Assembly: GCA_018873245.2 (NCBI GenBank)
Contig: JAEMBT020000005.1
Span: 476,001-540,000 of the forward strand
Direction of reading: 5' to 3'
From: Archegozetes longisetosus
Lineage: Eukaryota > Arthropoda > Arachnida > Sarcoptiformes > Trhypochthoniidae
Length of the DNA stretch: 64,000 nucleotides
A program made the position numbers and the translations under genes. Of this stretch, positions 13,801 through 28,276 are shown piece by piece. Numbering within the stretch: position 1 is the stretch's first letter; every line of letters starts with the position of its first letter. The notes beneath the pieces are model-generated. The model ran no database searches, was not told the DNA's origin, and was given only the letters and a program-made list of their open reading frames with translations.

Positions 13801-16377
13801 TGCAATTTGACTGTTATGCACATTACAAAGATTAAAGTCTTGCTAAATTTGTTGCTGTCATAGAATACGTACGAGTCAAGTAATAAATAAGTAAACAATT
13901 GTACTTTCACGAGATTTTGCAGGACTTTTGTACTTCAGAGTCACTAAACCAAACTCACGAGTGAGAAAGGTTATTATTAACTTATTTTTCAGTTATTATT
14001 ATTCACACGTTAATGATAACAATTTTTAATCGACTGTTTATTGAGCTATTTTGGTCTCTAGCGTAGATTGACCTTAACGGCCAAATTATTGACTTAAAAA
14101 TGAGTTGTGACTGCTTTCTCTCTAAAACAAAGTAACAATTATGGCGTTATTTAAAACAAAGAAATGCCAACTCCAACTAGAAATGTGTGTCAAAGTAAAT
14201 ATTGAAAGATCAAAATACAAACCATTCAATTAAAACTGTGATTTGCCGATAAATAAGAAAACCTATTTTATTTGATTAGAATACAATTAAATTTATAAGT
14301 TATAAAATGATTACAAAGTATAAAATACTATATTTGTGAAAACACACAGTACTTCTACACGCGGCATACATAAACCGATGGGAAATTTTTGATTATAGAT
14401 TATGTCACAATTACGAATATAATAAATCAATTGTGAACTATTAGCAACAAAATAGTTCATCTAAAGATTAGATTAATCAAGTCATTATTTCCATTCTATG
14501 CTTAGAAATTATGAAAAAGATCTGGATAAACTATTCAGTATAAGCTTTGATAAAAGTTAGATTTGCACAAATCCACAAATATCTCTCATACTAATCAATT
14601 GACAGCTTACGACTCTCTTCATTTTTTCTTATGTAATTCAAACCAATATGAGATGATACCGAAAAAGTTAAATTATGAAATGAACCAATACTCTTAAGTA
14701 AAAGTAGTGCTCGTTTCGGTAGATCATATGCGAATTAGGCACTCATATCAATAATAATAATTTACTCGATTAATATTTATAAGGATTTTAGCATAAATCA
14801 CAAACATAATAACGATTAGACCGCAACAAAAAAACAGCATTCATTTTCATATAGTTTACAATATAAATAATAGGAAATAATAACATAGATTCAGATTAGT
14901 GTTTCTAACAATAATGCTGCTATTGTTATAGCGCTTAAGTGATGACAATGTCATGAATAGCTGAGACTATCATTAGGGTTCTATCCTGCTCGTCATATTT
15001 ACCCTCAAAAATATTGCACTCCTATTTGGGCACAACATCTGCGCTCAGATCAATGAAGCGTTGCTTTTTAGTTGAAAAGTATTAAACAGAGAACATTGAG
15101 TATTACAACCAAACACTATTAGCATTAGGCAAATAATGTGCTCAACTTTTATTGTGCATCTAATATGTAAAACGGTTTCGAGTCGAGACACAGTGGTAGC
15201 ACTACTTTTTAAAAGTTATAAAACAGTGGCGTAGACTTTAAATAGGTCACTTATCGATTCTTATACTCTCCTATTTCCTTGATCAGTGGAGTTTTTGCAA
15301 TTCTAATTAATTAATTGACTGAAAATTCACTAAGTTTTTAAGTGAAGCTTTGTGTATGCAAAACAAAATTGATTAATGTTTACGCAACTGATACACATAA
15401 ATACAGTGTATTCTTCAATTACTATTATAGTTGGCACCAATTTGTACGGATGTTGGGCCAAAATGATGCGACAAAATACAATTAGTCCGATGGGAAATAA
15501 AAAAATCGGCGCTGAGAGAGAATATGGTTGCATTAATTGAGTACCGCAAAGAGTCGCACTATTTTTGCGTATTTCAAGTCTAAAAATAGTTAAGTGAACA
15601 AAACAGTAATAAATCGAACGATTTGTATAATAAAACCGAAAAAGACTTTCCGTTCTTTCAGTGAATTTTTCGGATTTTATTTTGTAAAATTAAACCGTAA
15701 AATATTTACAGAAAGTTTAGCTTTAAAACTCTGACCAAAAGCAGCTTTAATATAAGAAAATTTAACAAAAGCTGAATGTGTTTTCTGAGTTAAATACCAT
15801 ACTTTCCTCTGGAATAAAATTTATTGCGAGAAATAAAAGCTAATAAATATCGCTTGACTTTGTTCATGATTTAATATCGAGCGAACTCACCGCTAAATGT
15901 ATTACGCTATGCAGTTAACCACTGAGATATTGATTCAGTCAAATACAGTCAAATCTCTGCATAAATTGAACGAGTTTTCAGCACTTAACATGAAGTGCGC
16001 TAAACGCACAATCTCTAACCTAATTATGTTATACACTAAAAATCACTTTACTTTAATTATGATTCAAATTAGGACCAAAAAATGGTTCAATAGAGAAGGC
16101 ATAGGAGTATTACAAAAATCAATATAAATTATTTATTGGCTCTGTAGAAACATCGATTTGAAGTTGCCACGAAAAAATTTGATATCTAATTGAAACAATT
16201 GATGGAGTGGTCATAATTCGACTGTATTGTTGGAATCGAATAATAAGCTGGGTTTGACTTGAATTGTATTTGTAACCCCTAACCAAAAGTAACTAAAAGC
16301 AAGAGAAGCAAGAACCTCGTACACTGAACACACACACGCTATTAGAGATTGTTATCGACGTGTGTGTAGTTTTATCG

Positions 16378-16386
16378 TATAAAAGG
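16378..16386 (+). promoter_or_regulatory. Isolated TATA-box match
   Basis: TATAAAAGG follows a pair of facing AC/GT-rich repeats (ACACACACGC and GACGTGTGTGT). No gene is recognised downstream on the plus strand, so this may be chance or an orphan promoter. Confidence 0.15.
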
Positions 16387-16733
16387 TGTAATATTGAAAC
16401 GAACAATACTCTCTACATCTATATCAAAGTTGGGAGAGCTTTACTACGTTCTATATGATATTTGCGTTGGACGCGTGCCTTACATCATATTGAAAAAACA
16501 GCTTTTATTATTTGCTAAACTTATTAACCAAATACGAGACAAAATCACTTTAATATGAAATTCTAATATTGGGTTATTAAACAACTGGTTACAATAAAAG
16601 CATAATATTGTCGTCAAAAATTCAGAGCAAGACGATAGTTCAATCCGATTGTGTTCACAATAAATCGCATTAATAAATGCTAATAAGTTATTCAACAATT
16701 CTTAGATAAACTTATTATAAAATTGCTTTTCAT

Positions 16734-16736
<3 letters not shown>

Positions 16737-16767
<31 letters not shown>
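16737..16767. repeat. (AT)n microsatellite
   Basis: About 31 bp of alternating AT/TA with no interruption. Confidence 0.95.
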
Positions 16768-16771
<4 letters not shown>

Positions 16772-19700
16772 CATAGTTTATGGTTAAAAGTTTGTAAACT
16801 TATTGCAACTTTCACTTATCTTTCTGTCTGAAAATTTTTTCAATGAACTCATAAAAAGAAATGAACTGTTATTATCGTTAAATTGAAATGTTTCACAATC
16901 ACTGAAAATGTTTTGATAGATTTATGTTTTCAGATGAAGTTTGTTCATTTGAAAAAAGCTAAAGTTACGAGAGGGGAATTCAATTGCATGGAAAATATCA
17001 CAATCGAGTTCTAGATAGATATGCCAACTATCGGAAAAGTCACTTTTACGAATAAATAACACTATTTAGTACTTAATACATTTACAGTCACATCAGATTA
17101 TATGCAAGCATAAGGTGTTCACATTACTAAACATTCTTCTCCACATTTAGAATAACTCTTGCAAATCAATTCAGTTATCTTAAGTACAAAATTCACACCA
17201 AAATCGTATGAATGCCAAAAAATTGAAAATCTGGTTCTGTTTGCTGTTGACTGGAACAGATCAATTTTAAGTGATTTTTTTACAAACGTCTGTTTCAATT
17301 ATAAAATAAAGAAAAGCCTTAGCGTATAAACAATAAGGGATTCTACTGTAAATGATGAAAAATCATAACTTTGGATGTCCGACAAACATAAATTTATTCT
17401 CCCCTCTAAATAATAGTGGAAAACAATAATTTTCTGTTATATAACTTATGAGAGCTGGCGCTCAACCACAATATTGACAGAATGTGGCATTAACTCAACT
17501 CTGACCCTAAAACTAATTCGCTAGTTGTCAGTTATTTAGATATTTTTTTCCTATATTTTTGAGATACGTGCCTAAAATTATTTATTGATTTTGACAGTAA
17601 GTTTTCAGGCAACAGAGATGTGCGATATATACCAATTTGACGATAAGATATTAACTTTGACGTGAAAATAAAAATTGGTTCGCGTGACTCGAAAATCAAA
17701 TAATCTCTAAATATGCTTACATTGAACAGTCAAAAGAGACAATTGGCCACAACAACACATGAACACCAATTGACTTTTATGAGGATTCAGTGAACAATAC
17801 TTGTACTACTTTCAGGAATTAGAGTATTAGTCACTCAAACTTGTAAAGTAATTGAACAAGTTTTGGCTGCAAAGAAAAGTTCATTAAGTAAAAGCTGACT
17901 TGTGTCAAAAGTGTCAGAAATGGACTAAAATTTGTGATCAAATTTGTAAAAATGATTCAATAATTTATCAGTATTTCACGTAAAGAAATTGCAGAATAAA
18001 ATTGGGCCAAATGCGAAGCAACTAGAAGAACAAACAGAAATGTGTGAAGCATTCTCTACAACAATAGTGGCACTACAATGTTCATTATGGACGTGACTCT
18101 ATTGCAAAAGTGATCTTTTCCTAACTGCTAAATGAAGAGAGCAAATGCTTCTCTGTCTTATATCACACATTTAGAACACAGAGGCGTAAACACCAGTATT
18201 AGCAAAAAAATTGATTCAAATTCAGAGTGAATAGATAAAACTTATTTTGCTACCAAAAGGGATCTTAAAAGTTTATAACTCTTTCAACAACAATTGTATT
18301 AAAACAATTGAAAACTAGTAATTTAAACAAATTAATAGAGCAGATTAAGACAATTGAAGATAGAAAATATTAAGTTTATTTCCGTATACTTTATATTTGG
18401 GGACATATTTCTCAAAGTTTGCTTCTTATCATTTGTTTATGTTTATCGATGATAATAGTGTTCGATAAGACTTTGCCTCGCTATTCGCTTGCAGACCAGA
18501 CGCCACTGTCGCGAGCAATTGTGTGTTGACTGCAGTGTCTCTTCTCTGTGTATGATTATTGATGACATTTTGTCCATTTACCAGAAAAAGGTATATTCGT
18601 CTATGAGAGCGAGTGAATTGAGAAATCACTTCATCTATGACTGACTACGAACGCAAATCAATGTTTTGGAGAAAGCCTTGTCTTTCCCTTCAATTCTGAT
18701 GTGATTGCCGTTTGACGCATCAATGCCTTATCAGAGACACATTTTGCTGACCAAAGCAACAATACGGGCCGAAACACAATACAATACATGTTAACATACT
18801 ATACAATTTTCGCTTAACGCTGGATTAGATCTGATCAAACACAAGTTAATAATACTTATATACTCCTACTATTGTATTGATTAAATGAATTCTCGCAGAC
18901 AATACACTTTTTTCTTGTATCGGTTGCGCGTCTAAAGTCATTGTTCAAGTCTTCAATTATGTAGCATATATAGTGTCGATTTAGTGGAAAACATGTCAAT
19001 ATTATTAAATGAACTGAACACTTATTCTAGATAACAGACAACAACATTGATTTTGTTAATTCATATTTGATGCATTAAACTCACCAAATTAATAGTATTC
19101 ATAAGCAAAAAGTTTAAGTCAGTTCTTCAAACAGCTTTGATCAATTGCACAAAATTTCAATAAAACTATTGACATATTTGTTTAGGAAAAAAGCTTAGTA
19201 ATTGTTGCTTACGTTTAATATTTAGTATCTTTTCCAATTAATTTAATTGATTACCAACTGATATGAAAAGTGATGCGATAATACAATAGATATTAAATAT
19301 AACGGAAATAATTTCTCCTCAAAGTTTAGCTTTCCTGCAATTATTAGGTCTGTCCGGGATTTCAAACTCTGACCAATAGTTATTTGATAGATATCAATGA
19401 TAGGGTCTAAAAGATGTAAATGAATAGAGTATAGCATTACATCGGGTGTTAACCATTTATTTGGACACAAAGCAGTCCCTATTGTGTCTCCATTACCTCT
19501 TTTACAGAAAAATGTTTGACCAGTCATCCAAACCTATCAATAGGGCATTCCCGAAATCCCACTTTTTTCTTCGATTCGCTTACAAAAACGTTCAAAACTT
19601 GAAGGAATGCAAAAGCAATTTATATTCAGCCATTGAGTATTCGGTTAGACAACAAACCTTCATTTTGATCGACCGACTGACCAAATGTACGGAAGCCAAA

Positions 19701-20034
19701 GTTACAAAAAATTGTTGCAGTCAATAGAGCAAATTCAATAAGCTAATTAGTTTTAAAAAGCATTATTCTGTGATTAAAGAAGTACCAGTCAATTCGTTTT
19801 ATGCACACATAGGTTTCAATTATAAATTTATCCAATAAATTAATTGCATTAATTAATTTTGGTTTTGTACAATTTATTGTGCAAGTTTTGAGTTGCAAAT
19901 CCTGTAGATTTTGGAATATTTTTCCTGAAAAATATTTAGCTGAAACCGAAACCGAATGTGATATAAGTGATCGATTTCCGAAAGTACAGTATTATGTGTT
20001 GTGTACTTACAGGTTTATTCAATTGGCTTCGTGT

Positions 20035-20296
20035 TCACACCTGGAAGACAGAGCACGTGTATTGGCCATAATGTTTAGCCTCAATATATATCTGAAGAAA
20101 AATGTGAGCACACCTGCATCTAGAAGAAGCCAAAAGGTGTCACATTTTTACTGGTTTTATAACACAGTTTTCTCACACTTACCGCACAGCTATACCACAC
20201 CGAAGATGATCTCACAGGTATTTACGGGCTATCGATTGAATGCATGGCCACCAGCACTGCATAAAGAATAGGTAGAAGTGCTCGAAAAGATATCAT
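20035..20296 (-). CDS. Candidate small spliced secreted peptide, unknown family
   Basis: Exon 1 (20226-20296) starts with ATG and reads a classical signal peptide: MISFRA, then a Leu/Val/Ala/Tyr core, then a polar end (HSIDS). It stops in phase 2 at CC|GTAAAT. Exon 2 (20035-20119) begins after TTCTTCTAG and continues in frame for 28 codons to TGA, containing Cys-Arg-Cys directly after the junction and ending near YGQYTCSVFQ. The precursor is 51 aa. A second AG 6 bp downstream would drop Met... no residue frame but remove two residues including one Cys. A further donor CAG|GTGTGA could instead extend the gene, and YGQYTC would also suit the F strand of an Ig domain. The 106-bp intron is normal for this genome. 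No family is recognised, and chance cannot be excluded. Confidence 0.22.
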
Positions 20297-23200
20297 AGAA
20301 AAAGGTGTTGGAACTGAAAAAATAGTAAAAATGTTTGTGTGTGTCGTCTGTTAAAGAGGTACCGACACCTCCTATTACAGTGAAAGTACTGAAATGCCAC
20401 TTGAGTTACTCTACTAATGGTCGGCACTCGTTCTTAAAAGCGGTTTTACGAGTGATGCTTCAAAAATAAAAAGCTCTTTTTCGGGGCTAAACTTCTTTCT
20501 ACCTATAAAACCGTATTTCGATCAATAGTATAATAGTACTTGTATATAAATATGTTAAGAAAATGATTACTATTTAATCCTATTACAGATATTTTTTGGG
20601 GATATCTCGTGTATAACAAGTGCATTGAAATACCTCTAATAAATTTTCGTTCAAGTGTTTCATTACTGTTCTATGTGGCAATAGTTCGCACAGGCCTTTG
20701 CGAAACAATACATAAAACAATCTTTTTTCCACTAATTGATAAGTTATTATTGATCTAATAAAAAGTTTTATAATTTTAATACCGGAAGAAAGCGCTCAAT
20801 AAAATAAATTGGAAAGAATAGGACTTAATATCCAGTGCTCCTATCGATACGATACGAGGCAAATCCACTTAAACAAAATAGAGTTCACTTCTCCCTTATA
20901 TTATATATAATCCTTTTCGTTGTAATTTTCGCCAAAATCTCCGGAAATGACAATCAAACTGTTAAAAACATTTTTGTGGCTAAAAATATACAAAAGCATT
21001 CGCTTAGTATATACAAAGTCGTTATTTTGCTATAAGGAAAAGCGTTATTCACAGTGAAATATATAATGCAGTATTTTTTTTGTCTGAAAAAACTGTTCAT
21101 GAATTGGTCGCATGCAAGCAATCAATCAATTGGCGACATAATAGTAAAAATAAGTGCTTTCATAAGTGAGAAATTGAAGACCTTTTTCATTAAACAGCGT
21201 AACTTTTCTATTTGAGTATTATTCCATATTCTACGAAATGAATTTTTGAGAGAGGTGCGCAACAAATCTACTTAAAATTAAGAGCTTAAGCATCAAACGC
21301 CAAATCAGTAATGTGTTCGAGTGTCTCAATCACTTGAATGAAGCTTAAAATATTTGATTTGAAATATTTTGAGAGAAATTACTTGGTAAATTTGAATTGT
21401 CGAATTGATTGTCTAGCTGCGATCGTTTGATTACATTAAGTAGTTGTTGGTCTGACCCTTCAATTAGCCTATACCTCAATGGAATAATATGGAATATTCA
21501 CATAATAGAAATGGCACGAACGGAAATTGACACCAGGATTGCAGAAACAAAATCAATGAAATAGAAAGCAAATCAACATTCAATAAAATGGAAATATTTT
21601 TCATAGTAAGAGTGTGGTCAACAGCATAGCAGTAAATAACTTATGATACTCATTATTGATGGCTTTTATTGCAGAAGTTAATGTAGAGAAAGCACTCTAA
21701 TAGCAGTGAAAAATAATTACAATTGAACTGACTGTTAAAGTACCGGTAATTGCAAATTGCATTTCAGGCTCAAATATTGTACAGTTTTCTGAAAGCTAAA
21801 TATATACCTGCTAACCAATTAAGTTATGAAACGCCAATCTACTTGCGAAAATAAGGCTTCCATATTGCAAACAAAAACAACCTTTTTCATCGAATTTAAA
21901 GACAAAATCTATAGGCAAATAACAATAATAATCACAAACTTAATTAGTCAAAACAAGGAATACACTTTAAAGTGTATTGTTTATAAGTTTACCAAACAAT
22001 GTTTTTGAATAGAGGAGTGAAGTAAACACCACTGCTCAAGTTTTTGTTTGAAGTCAATATTTGAAATTAGATGAAAGAAAAGGCTAATCATATGTCTTAT
22101 ATTAGCGTTGTATTGATAGCGAGTAATAGCTATTGAATACATAAAGTAGTAAAAAGCATTTAACGTCTAAAGTTACTACAATTTGTCATACAATATGCTT
22201 TGCAGGTGTGAATCGGTGGGCAATGCATCAACAATACAATCACTATTTGAATCAATGGGCGAAGAACTGGCGTTACGAATGTCAAAGTAAACCCTGCGTG
22301 TAATTGATGCTGTCGTAGGCTTACAATTGGTGAAAATTGGTAGCATTTTGGGGCCAAACTTAAATAAGAAAAGACACCCCAAAGGGATAGGACTGCAAAC
22401 TGTGCGCCTTTTCAACAGAATTTCGCACCCATTTAAAAATTATTTGGCATTTCAGCTATTTTAAAACATTATGATTCTCTCTAGTCTGAAAATATATAAA
22501 CACTTTCATAGATTAGTTGTTTCTCAACTTCAAATAATTGATATTTCAATCAATCTTCAATCACTTTTAGAGATATTGTTCAAAGAACAGATATAACTTT
22601 TCGTCATTTGAGTCAATGCTTAGGAAAAGCTTTAATCCCTATAAATAACTTTGTCTCCAATAGCAAAACTTAGCGTTGGTAAGAAGCTCAACGGCTAATC
22701 AGTAAAAATTGGTTTTTTGTTTTAGTCTATTCGAAAATGCAGACATACGGTATTTCTCTTCTATCCAATTCGAAATTTTAGTTCAACTACCAAATAGATC
22801 AAATAACAAATGTTTCAATAGCTTTCAGCAGTTATACATCTTAAAATTCTAGTGCGCCTTATCTATTTCAAAAAATTAATTCATCATGGACTTCAATTTA
22901 CATCAAATAATCAATTTTCAAAACACGCATTGCGAACAAGAAATAGCAGTATTTCTTCAATATGTGAGAATGTGATCTGCACAAAAAATGCATGCTTTTC
23001 GCTTAATTAATAATTTTGCATTTCTTGTACACATTAAAAGCGGAAGTTTTCGTTTTAAGATAGAAAATGTTTGTACGAAAATAGCGACCAAACTTACATG
23101 CAATCCAACCATTCACATGATTTCACACATAGTATCACTCTATCCGCGAAACTTTGATTTTAATATATTGCAGCGATTCATAGTTGAATCGTAAGAATTT

Positions 23201-23433
23201 AACCTTTTTTGATATAGATAGTTCACCGATTGGTGAATTGCCAAACATTGAAGGCTTTCTATCCAAATTGATTAAGCAGTGAATTGAGTAAAGTCTTAGA
23301 TAAAATTAAAATTAAATCTTATTAATTGTAGTCTACATCAGCTTAATCGAATTATCGCTATCCTATGACGAGCGGCTGGCAAAACAAAATTTGAAGGGCA
23401 CTCCGAAAGTTATAGGTGCATACACATATTCCT

Positions 23434-23435
<2 letters not shown>

Positions 23436-23487
<52 letters not shown>
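23436..23487. repeat. (TC)26 microsatellite
   Basis: Perfect 52-bp TC run, the longest simple repeat in the window, followed by degenerate CACT repeats. Confidence 0.97.
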
Positions 23488-23490
<3 letters not shown>

Positions 23491-25462
23491 TACCACTCAC
23501 TCACTCACTTATTGTTCGTATTCGAAAAAATGTCAACTGAAATATTGAAACCGTATGATAAAAAGGCGACGACATGCAGAGCAATATCAATGCCTAACTA
23601 TTATTTGCATTTCTTTCGACACGGGCGTGAATTCGTGGGGATCTCTGTGTCCCATGTCATCAGTTACAATCAGAAGATGAAATACGAGTCACTGCTATAG
23701 ATTGGGGGCTTTTGTGACGGGGGTCTTGAGTTTTGACTTTTAAAAAGTTTGATCTGAATTCTATGTTAGATTTTTTAAGCTTTCAAAAAATTTGTTGACT
23801 TCAACCAACAGTTACTGAAGTGAGAGCAGGCTAAAATGATTTTCGTGGCTTTGAACCATCAGAATCAAATTTACTATAATACTAAACAAAATAGATTTTT
23901 TGTTTTTCGCAAATCTATTATATGCGCTATAGTGAAAATATTTTTCAGGTTTTATGGCAATCCCAATACTAAAGAATTAGTTGACACATTTTGACCAAGC
24001 ACAATTTGAAAAACGATTACAGTATAAACATAAAAACACACAAGCTTAATGCTCACAAATAATTGTGATTGAACAGCCAATCTAACATCCGATATAAATA
24101 TAAATCTAAAGAACTTACTCTCTCGACTATCGAGTCCGGATTCACCAAACATTTGACTTGTGAACAAAATGAAAAGGGAGGCCAAACAAAAAACTGGGGT
24201 TTCAGTCAAACATATATAAAACGACAACAAGCAACTCTCATCATTATTCATTTCACAGACATTTTAATATCAAAAAAGGAACTGAGGGCTCATTCAATAG
24301 GAGTAGTATCCGAAGAATAGCTCCTAAAATGTTAGCGCAAGATTTTTCATTAACAATGGATGCAAAGAGTGGCACTTGATATTGGAGTGATATTCAGATG
24401 GTGGTCAACACAAAATACGCGCCCAATAGGAGAGGGCTTACCATTTCAGCAGAAAAGTGAGATGAGCCATAGGGAACAATCGGATATCTGAAACTTCGTT
24501 GACTTAGTTTTCGGTCTAAATTAACTAATTCTTGTTTTGCGATTGATTATCTCTAAGCGTTTTATTAACTGCAATAAAGCTCGAGAAGATATTTGCTTCG
24601 TTCAAAAAGTGATCATTTTATCGCACACTCAATGAGTTAGATTTTAAGAAATAGAGCATCTCTGCCTAAAAGAGTCCGTACTTATCCTACTATTGTTCGT
24701 AAGATTCAAAATCATAACCGAATTCAGAACCACATTAAGAGTTTTATTGAGAGAGAAATCCCGACCATAATAGGGATCGCATTCTATGGTTCACATTGTC
24801 CGCATATGTAAGCTATAAATGAACTGATCATTTACAGTGAAAGTTAAGTGAGATTAATGATTGTTAGCGCGTTTAGATTTTGGAGCGCGTTTTGGCACAA
24901 AAACATTATTTTGTTACACATCGCGTTTTCACTTTTCGTTTGTCATTATTGTTCAGTATTAGGTTCTCTTATATTGTCATCAACACCACCACTACTGCAA
25001 TGCCTCCCCTCAACTTCTGTACATCAGAGATAGTTTTCATATTTCTCTTTATGCCTAAAACATTTCCATTGAATAATAGTGTATATTATTTTTCCCCTTT
25101 TTTCCATTTGTTCAAACTGAGCAAATATCAAGGAGAACTTAAGTTATGGTAACATCTATCAGATATTTCCTATATTAATGTAAGAACAAACAATTTATAA
25201 ATAATAAACAGCGGAAAAAAATTATCATCAGTGGAGAAATATCTATACAACTGTTATTTTCAAATGAATAAATTAGTAAACCTTGAAATCAAGTTGTCTT
25301 TCAATTGAAGCTCTACTGTACTTAGTTTTAAACAATATGCTGATAAAAAAGTTTATCTCAAAGTTTATGATTAATATATATGTATTCTAAACCCCTTTTG
25401 CCGCAGTAAGAGTTGAGGTGAAGATATGAAATTCGTGGCATTTAAAATTAATATTAACTATA

Positions 25463-25464
<2 letters not shown>

Positions 25465-25497
<33 letters not shown>
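25465..25497. repeat. (TC)16 microsatellite
   Basis: Perfect TC run of about 33 bp in otherwise featureless sequence. Confidence 0.95.
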
Positions 25498-25499
<2 letters not shown>

Positions 25500-28161
25500 A
25501 GACTTGTGGCTAAGCTCTACGAACAAGTTTTCCCAAACTGTATCATGGTTTCAGATCTTAGTTTCTAGATCTTTGAGAAGTTGGAAAAGTTGTAAACAAA
25601 TAAGAAACAATATCAAAGATTGATCTCTTCAGATTTTTAAAAATGATTGAACGGGTAATTAAACCAAAAACGCTTAGTGACTGTTCCAACTTTTGGATAA
25701 CACCCAACAGCTTATTTTATTTTTGAGATATTGCGTTTCAGATAACATAGAGTTAATGCAGAAAATCTCAAAGAAAATAACTATCTACAACTCAAAGGTC
25801 ATAAGTTGTAATTGGTACCAAATACTGCATTTTTGAATGAATCAAATATTTAGTGAAACTGTTTTTAATGAATAATTTGAGCAACATTTGTTCAATGAAT
25901 TGAGTACAGTTAATGTGTTATTGTGATGAAAGTTTAATATTATAATTTGACTGGCTTCCATAAGGTATGAATCAATTTGTGATGATTGACAATAATTTAT
26001 GACCTTTCGAACGATCGAATGGATAATCCTTTAGATGATCTTTATTTTTAGATGTTATGTAATACTAGGGAAAAACATATTTAGCGACACTAAAACTAGC
26101 GATCATATACTTACATACTTTGCCATAACATATATAAATCTATTTGCGACCAAAATGCTATTAAGATTGTGCGATGATATGAATAGGGAGGATAATGTCT
26201 TTTTCCGGGAGTAAATGTCCACCAAATATTACATGAACGAGTAAATGGCAATGTAATACATGGCAATGTCAAGACACCCAGAAATGACCACAAAAGCGGT
26301 GCAACAACACAAATATATAAACTTATATATTGCTTATATGGAGGGATTGACGCGGATTGTCATTGTGATTCGCAATTTTTGGTGCGATATTGAAGGAAAT
26401 CAACTTGTCATTAGATAATGAATCGTTTATGACTGATGTCTTTGGGTCCACAGTCATGGATAGAAGTTGTTGTGGTTTAAGGGACTAAATGGACACATAA
26501 TATCTTTGCGCTTATGTCCAGTTTTTATCAGTTGATTATTATTAGGGGAGAAAGTCATAAATAGTATATTAGATTTAATGATACTTTCATTGATAAAACC
26601 CTATTATGATAGCAATAATGTATTTCTATTTAGGAAAATTCTTGCAAAACAATTATTTTTCGGAAATCTATCTCATTGCAAATAATCAGTGCTTAATGCA
26701 AATCAAATTATTAATAGATATCATTTTAATATTTCAAACTTTTTTTCGCAGTAAAGCCGAGCGTAACTAAATCACATTGAGGTAAATTGAAGAACTCAAT
26801 CACTTAGTACTTTTAGTTTAAACTTATTGTTGTCCTTCTAATGTTTGGTTGAGCCAAAACTCCCTAAATTTGTCTGTTAGCTGACATTTAATTTTAACAA
26901 ATACTAAAGTTTAGTCTATAATCTACACTTAACAATACTCTGCTATTCAAGTTATAAATCATCGACAGTAGAAATAACTGAAACTGAAAACTATATCTTT
27001 GTTGACAAGATTTAAGACAAATTAAATGTTTGAATCAGTTTTATGAGTCAAATTACCGAATGCTATGTCTATATCAATACCACTTGATTAAGAAAACTTA
27101 TTTACTTATGTCTTCAGTAAACATCCGCAACGATAAGTTAACACTCATTTTCTCTAACTTATAGCCATTTCTTATTTACAATTAATAAGGAAAATGTGAT
27201 CGTCTATACTGCAGTCAGTCTGAAAGTTCAAGTCTTTCAAATCAATTTAAGTAATAGTTTCTATCAATTATTTTCTCCAATAATAAGCGATCAATTAATC
27301 GATTCGATTCGATTATAGATCAATAAGTAAAATGTTATAAGAAAAGTTTCTGTCTGTTAAATCTTACTTCAAATGTCAAATTGAAAATAAACATAAGCTT
27401 CTTATGACAGAGTTGAGACAGCTTTCATTTGTACATTGCAGAGCTATCTGACGAGCGCAAATATCAACAAAAGTTCTCCAAAACACTACAAAAACTTTGT
27501 TTACTATCCTTGAATTTTGGTTAAAGCTTTGGTTAAATCAATTTTTACTACAAATATAACCGTTTTATTTGGTAGTAAAGGTGACAGAATATTCTCTGAT
27601 CATTAAATGGTGGTTAAAAAGTGCTTAGATAATTCTCAAGAACTTTTTGGAGCGGAAAAAACTAGCGATAACTTATTGTTGATTAACTTACTTGTAAGAT
27701 AAAAGCAAAGATTGTAGTTCACTAAGTCAAGGATAGCTCATTATTAATTACAGCAAAATCACGTTAACTTATCATCTCAATTTTTGAGGTTGAGAGCAAA
27801 AGACCGTCGCTAGACTAAGTTTTATAACACTAAACAAATGGAATTATACTCGATAAAAGAACTCAGCCATAGACATTATGATGAAACTGAACTGTGTTCG
27901 ACTAATTTTAGAATAATGTTGAGCAATAGTCAAATAATTTGACTTATTGAAGATCAATGTCTGCCTTTCACACTAACAGATAAGTAAATTAAAATCTCAC
28001 GAGTGATTCGTTGCTTTTAAGCGATAAATGAAAGGTAAACTAAAAGTAGAGAAATTGCTTTCATTAAATATTACTAGAGTAAAACCAAGTTTTCAGTTAA
28101 AGACGCGTTCCAAAAAATCGAAGATCCACTACGATAAACATAACCAAATTAAGGTCTTATA

Positions 28162-28167
28162 TTTATT
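28162..28167 (-). terminator. Poly(A) signal candidate for MIF
   Basis: AATAAA on the minus strand, about 110 bp beyond the MIF stop codon. Confidence 0.5.
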
Positions 28168-28276
28168 TAATCACTGCTATATATGAATTACATTAATCTT
28201 AGGTACAGTAATCTAAGAAAGAATAAAGATTCAAAAATACGATTTCGTAGGCAACGGTTGTGCAAATTACAATTAG

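Larger units (their letters stand above)
10839..20034. other. Gene-poor interval upstream of vnd
   Basis: No recognisable gene is seen. Frames of 60-95 codons occur on both strands but have chance-like composition. A less AT-rich island at 18.43-18.74 kb carries a Cys-containing frame on the plus strand after a good acceptor (TTCGCTTGCAG) and a competing open frame on the minus strand, so its coding status is undecided. A regulatory territory for vnd is the simplest reading, but that is inference. Confidence 0.5.
20297..28276. other. Gene-poor interval between the peptide candidate and MIF
   Basis: No firm gene is seen. Less AT-rich islands lie at 22.17-22.34, 23.33-23.70, 24.70-25.03 and 26.11-26.50 kb, some with open frames on both strands but no family resemblance. 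Two TC microsatellites are listed separately. Confidence 0.5.

Noticed and set aside
15330..15533. 67-codon minus-strand frame starting with ATG and a signal-peptide-like hydrophobic run
   Set aside because: AT-rich DNA produces Phe/Ile/Leu-rich frames by chance, and no partner exon or donor of clear quality was found.
18429..18740. Frames on both strands, one with CREQLCVDC on the plus strand
   Set aside because: The two strands compete, and no upstream exon or family match could be supported.
24069..24320. 83-codon plus-strand frame
   Set aside because: Composition is that of random AT-rich translation, with no splice context.
26111..26293. Trp-rich minus-strand frame ending near GTATGTAAGTAT donors
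   Set aside because: A possible exon, but no family resemblance, weak acceptor, and linking it to the 22.2 kb frame was arbitrary because several phase combinations work.
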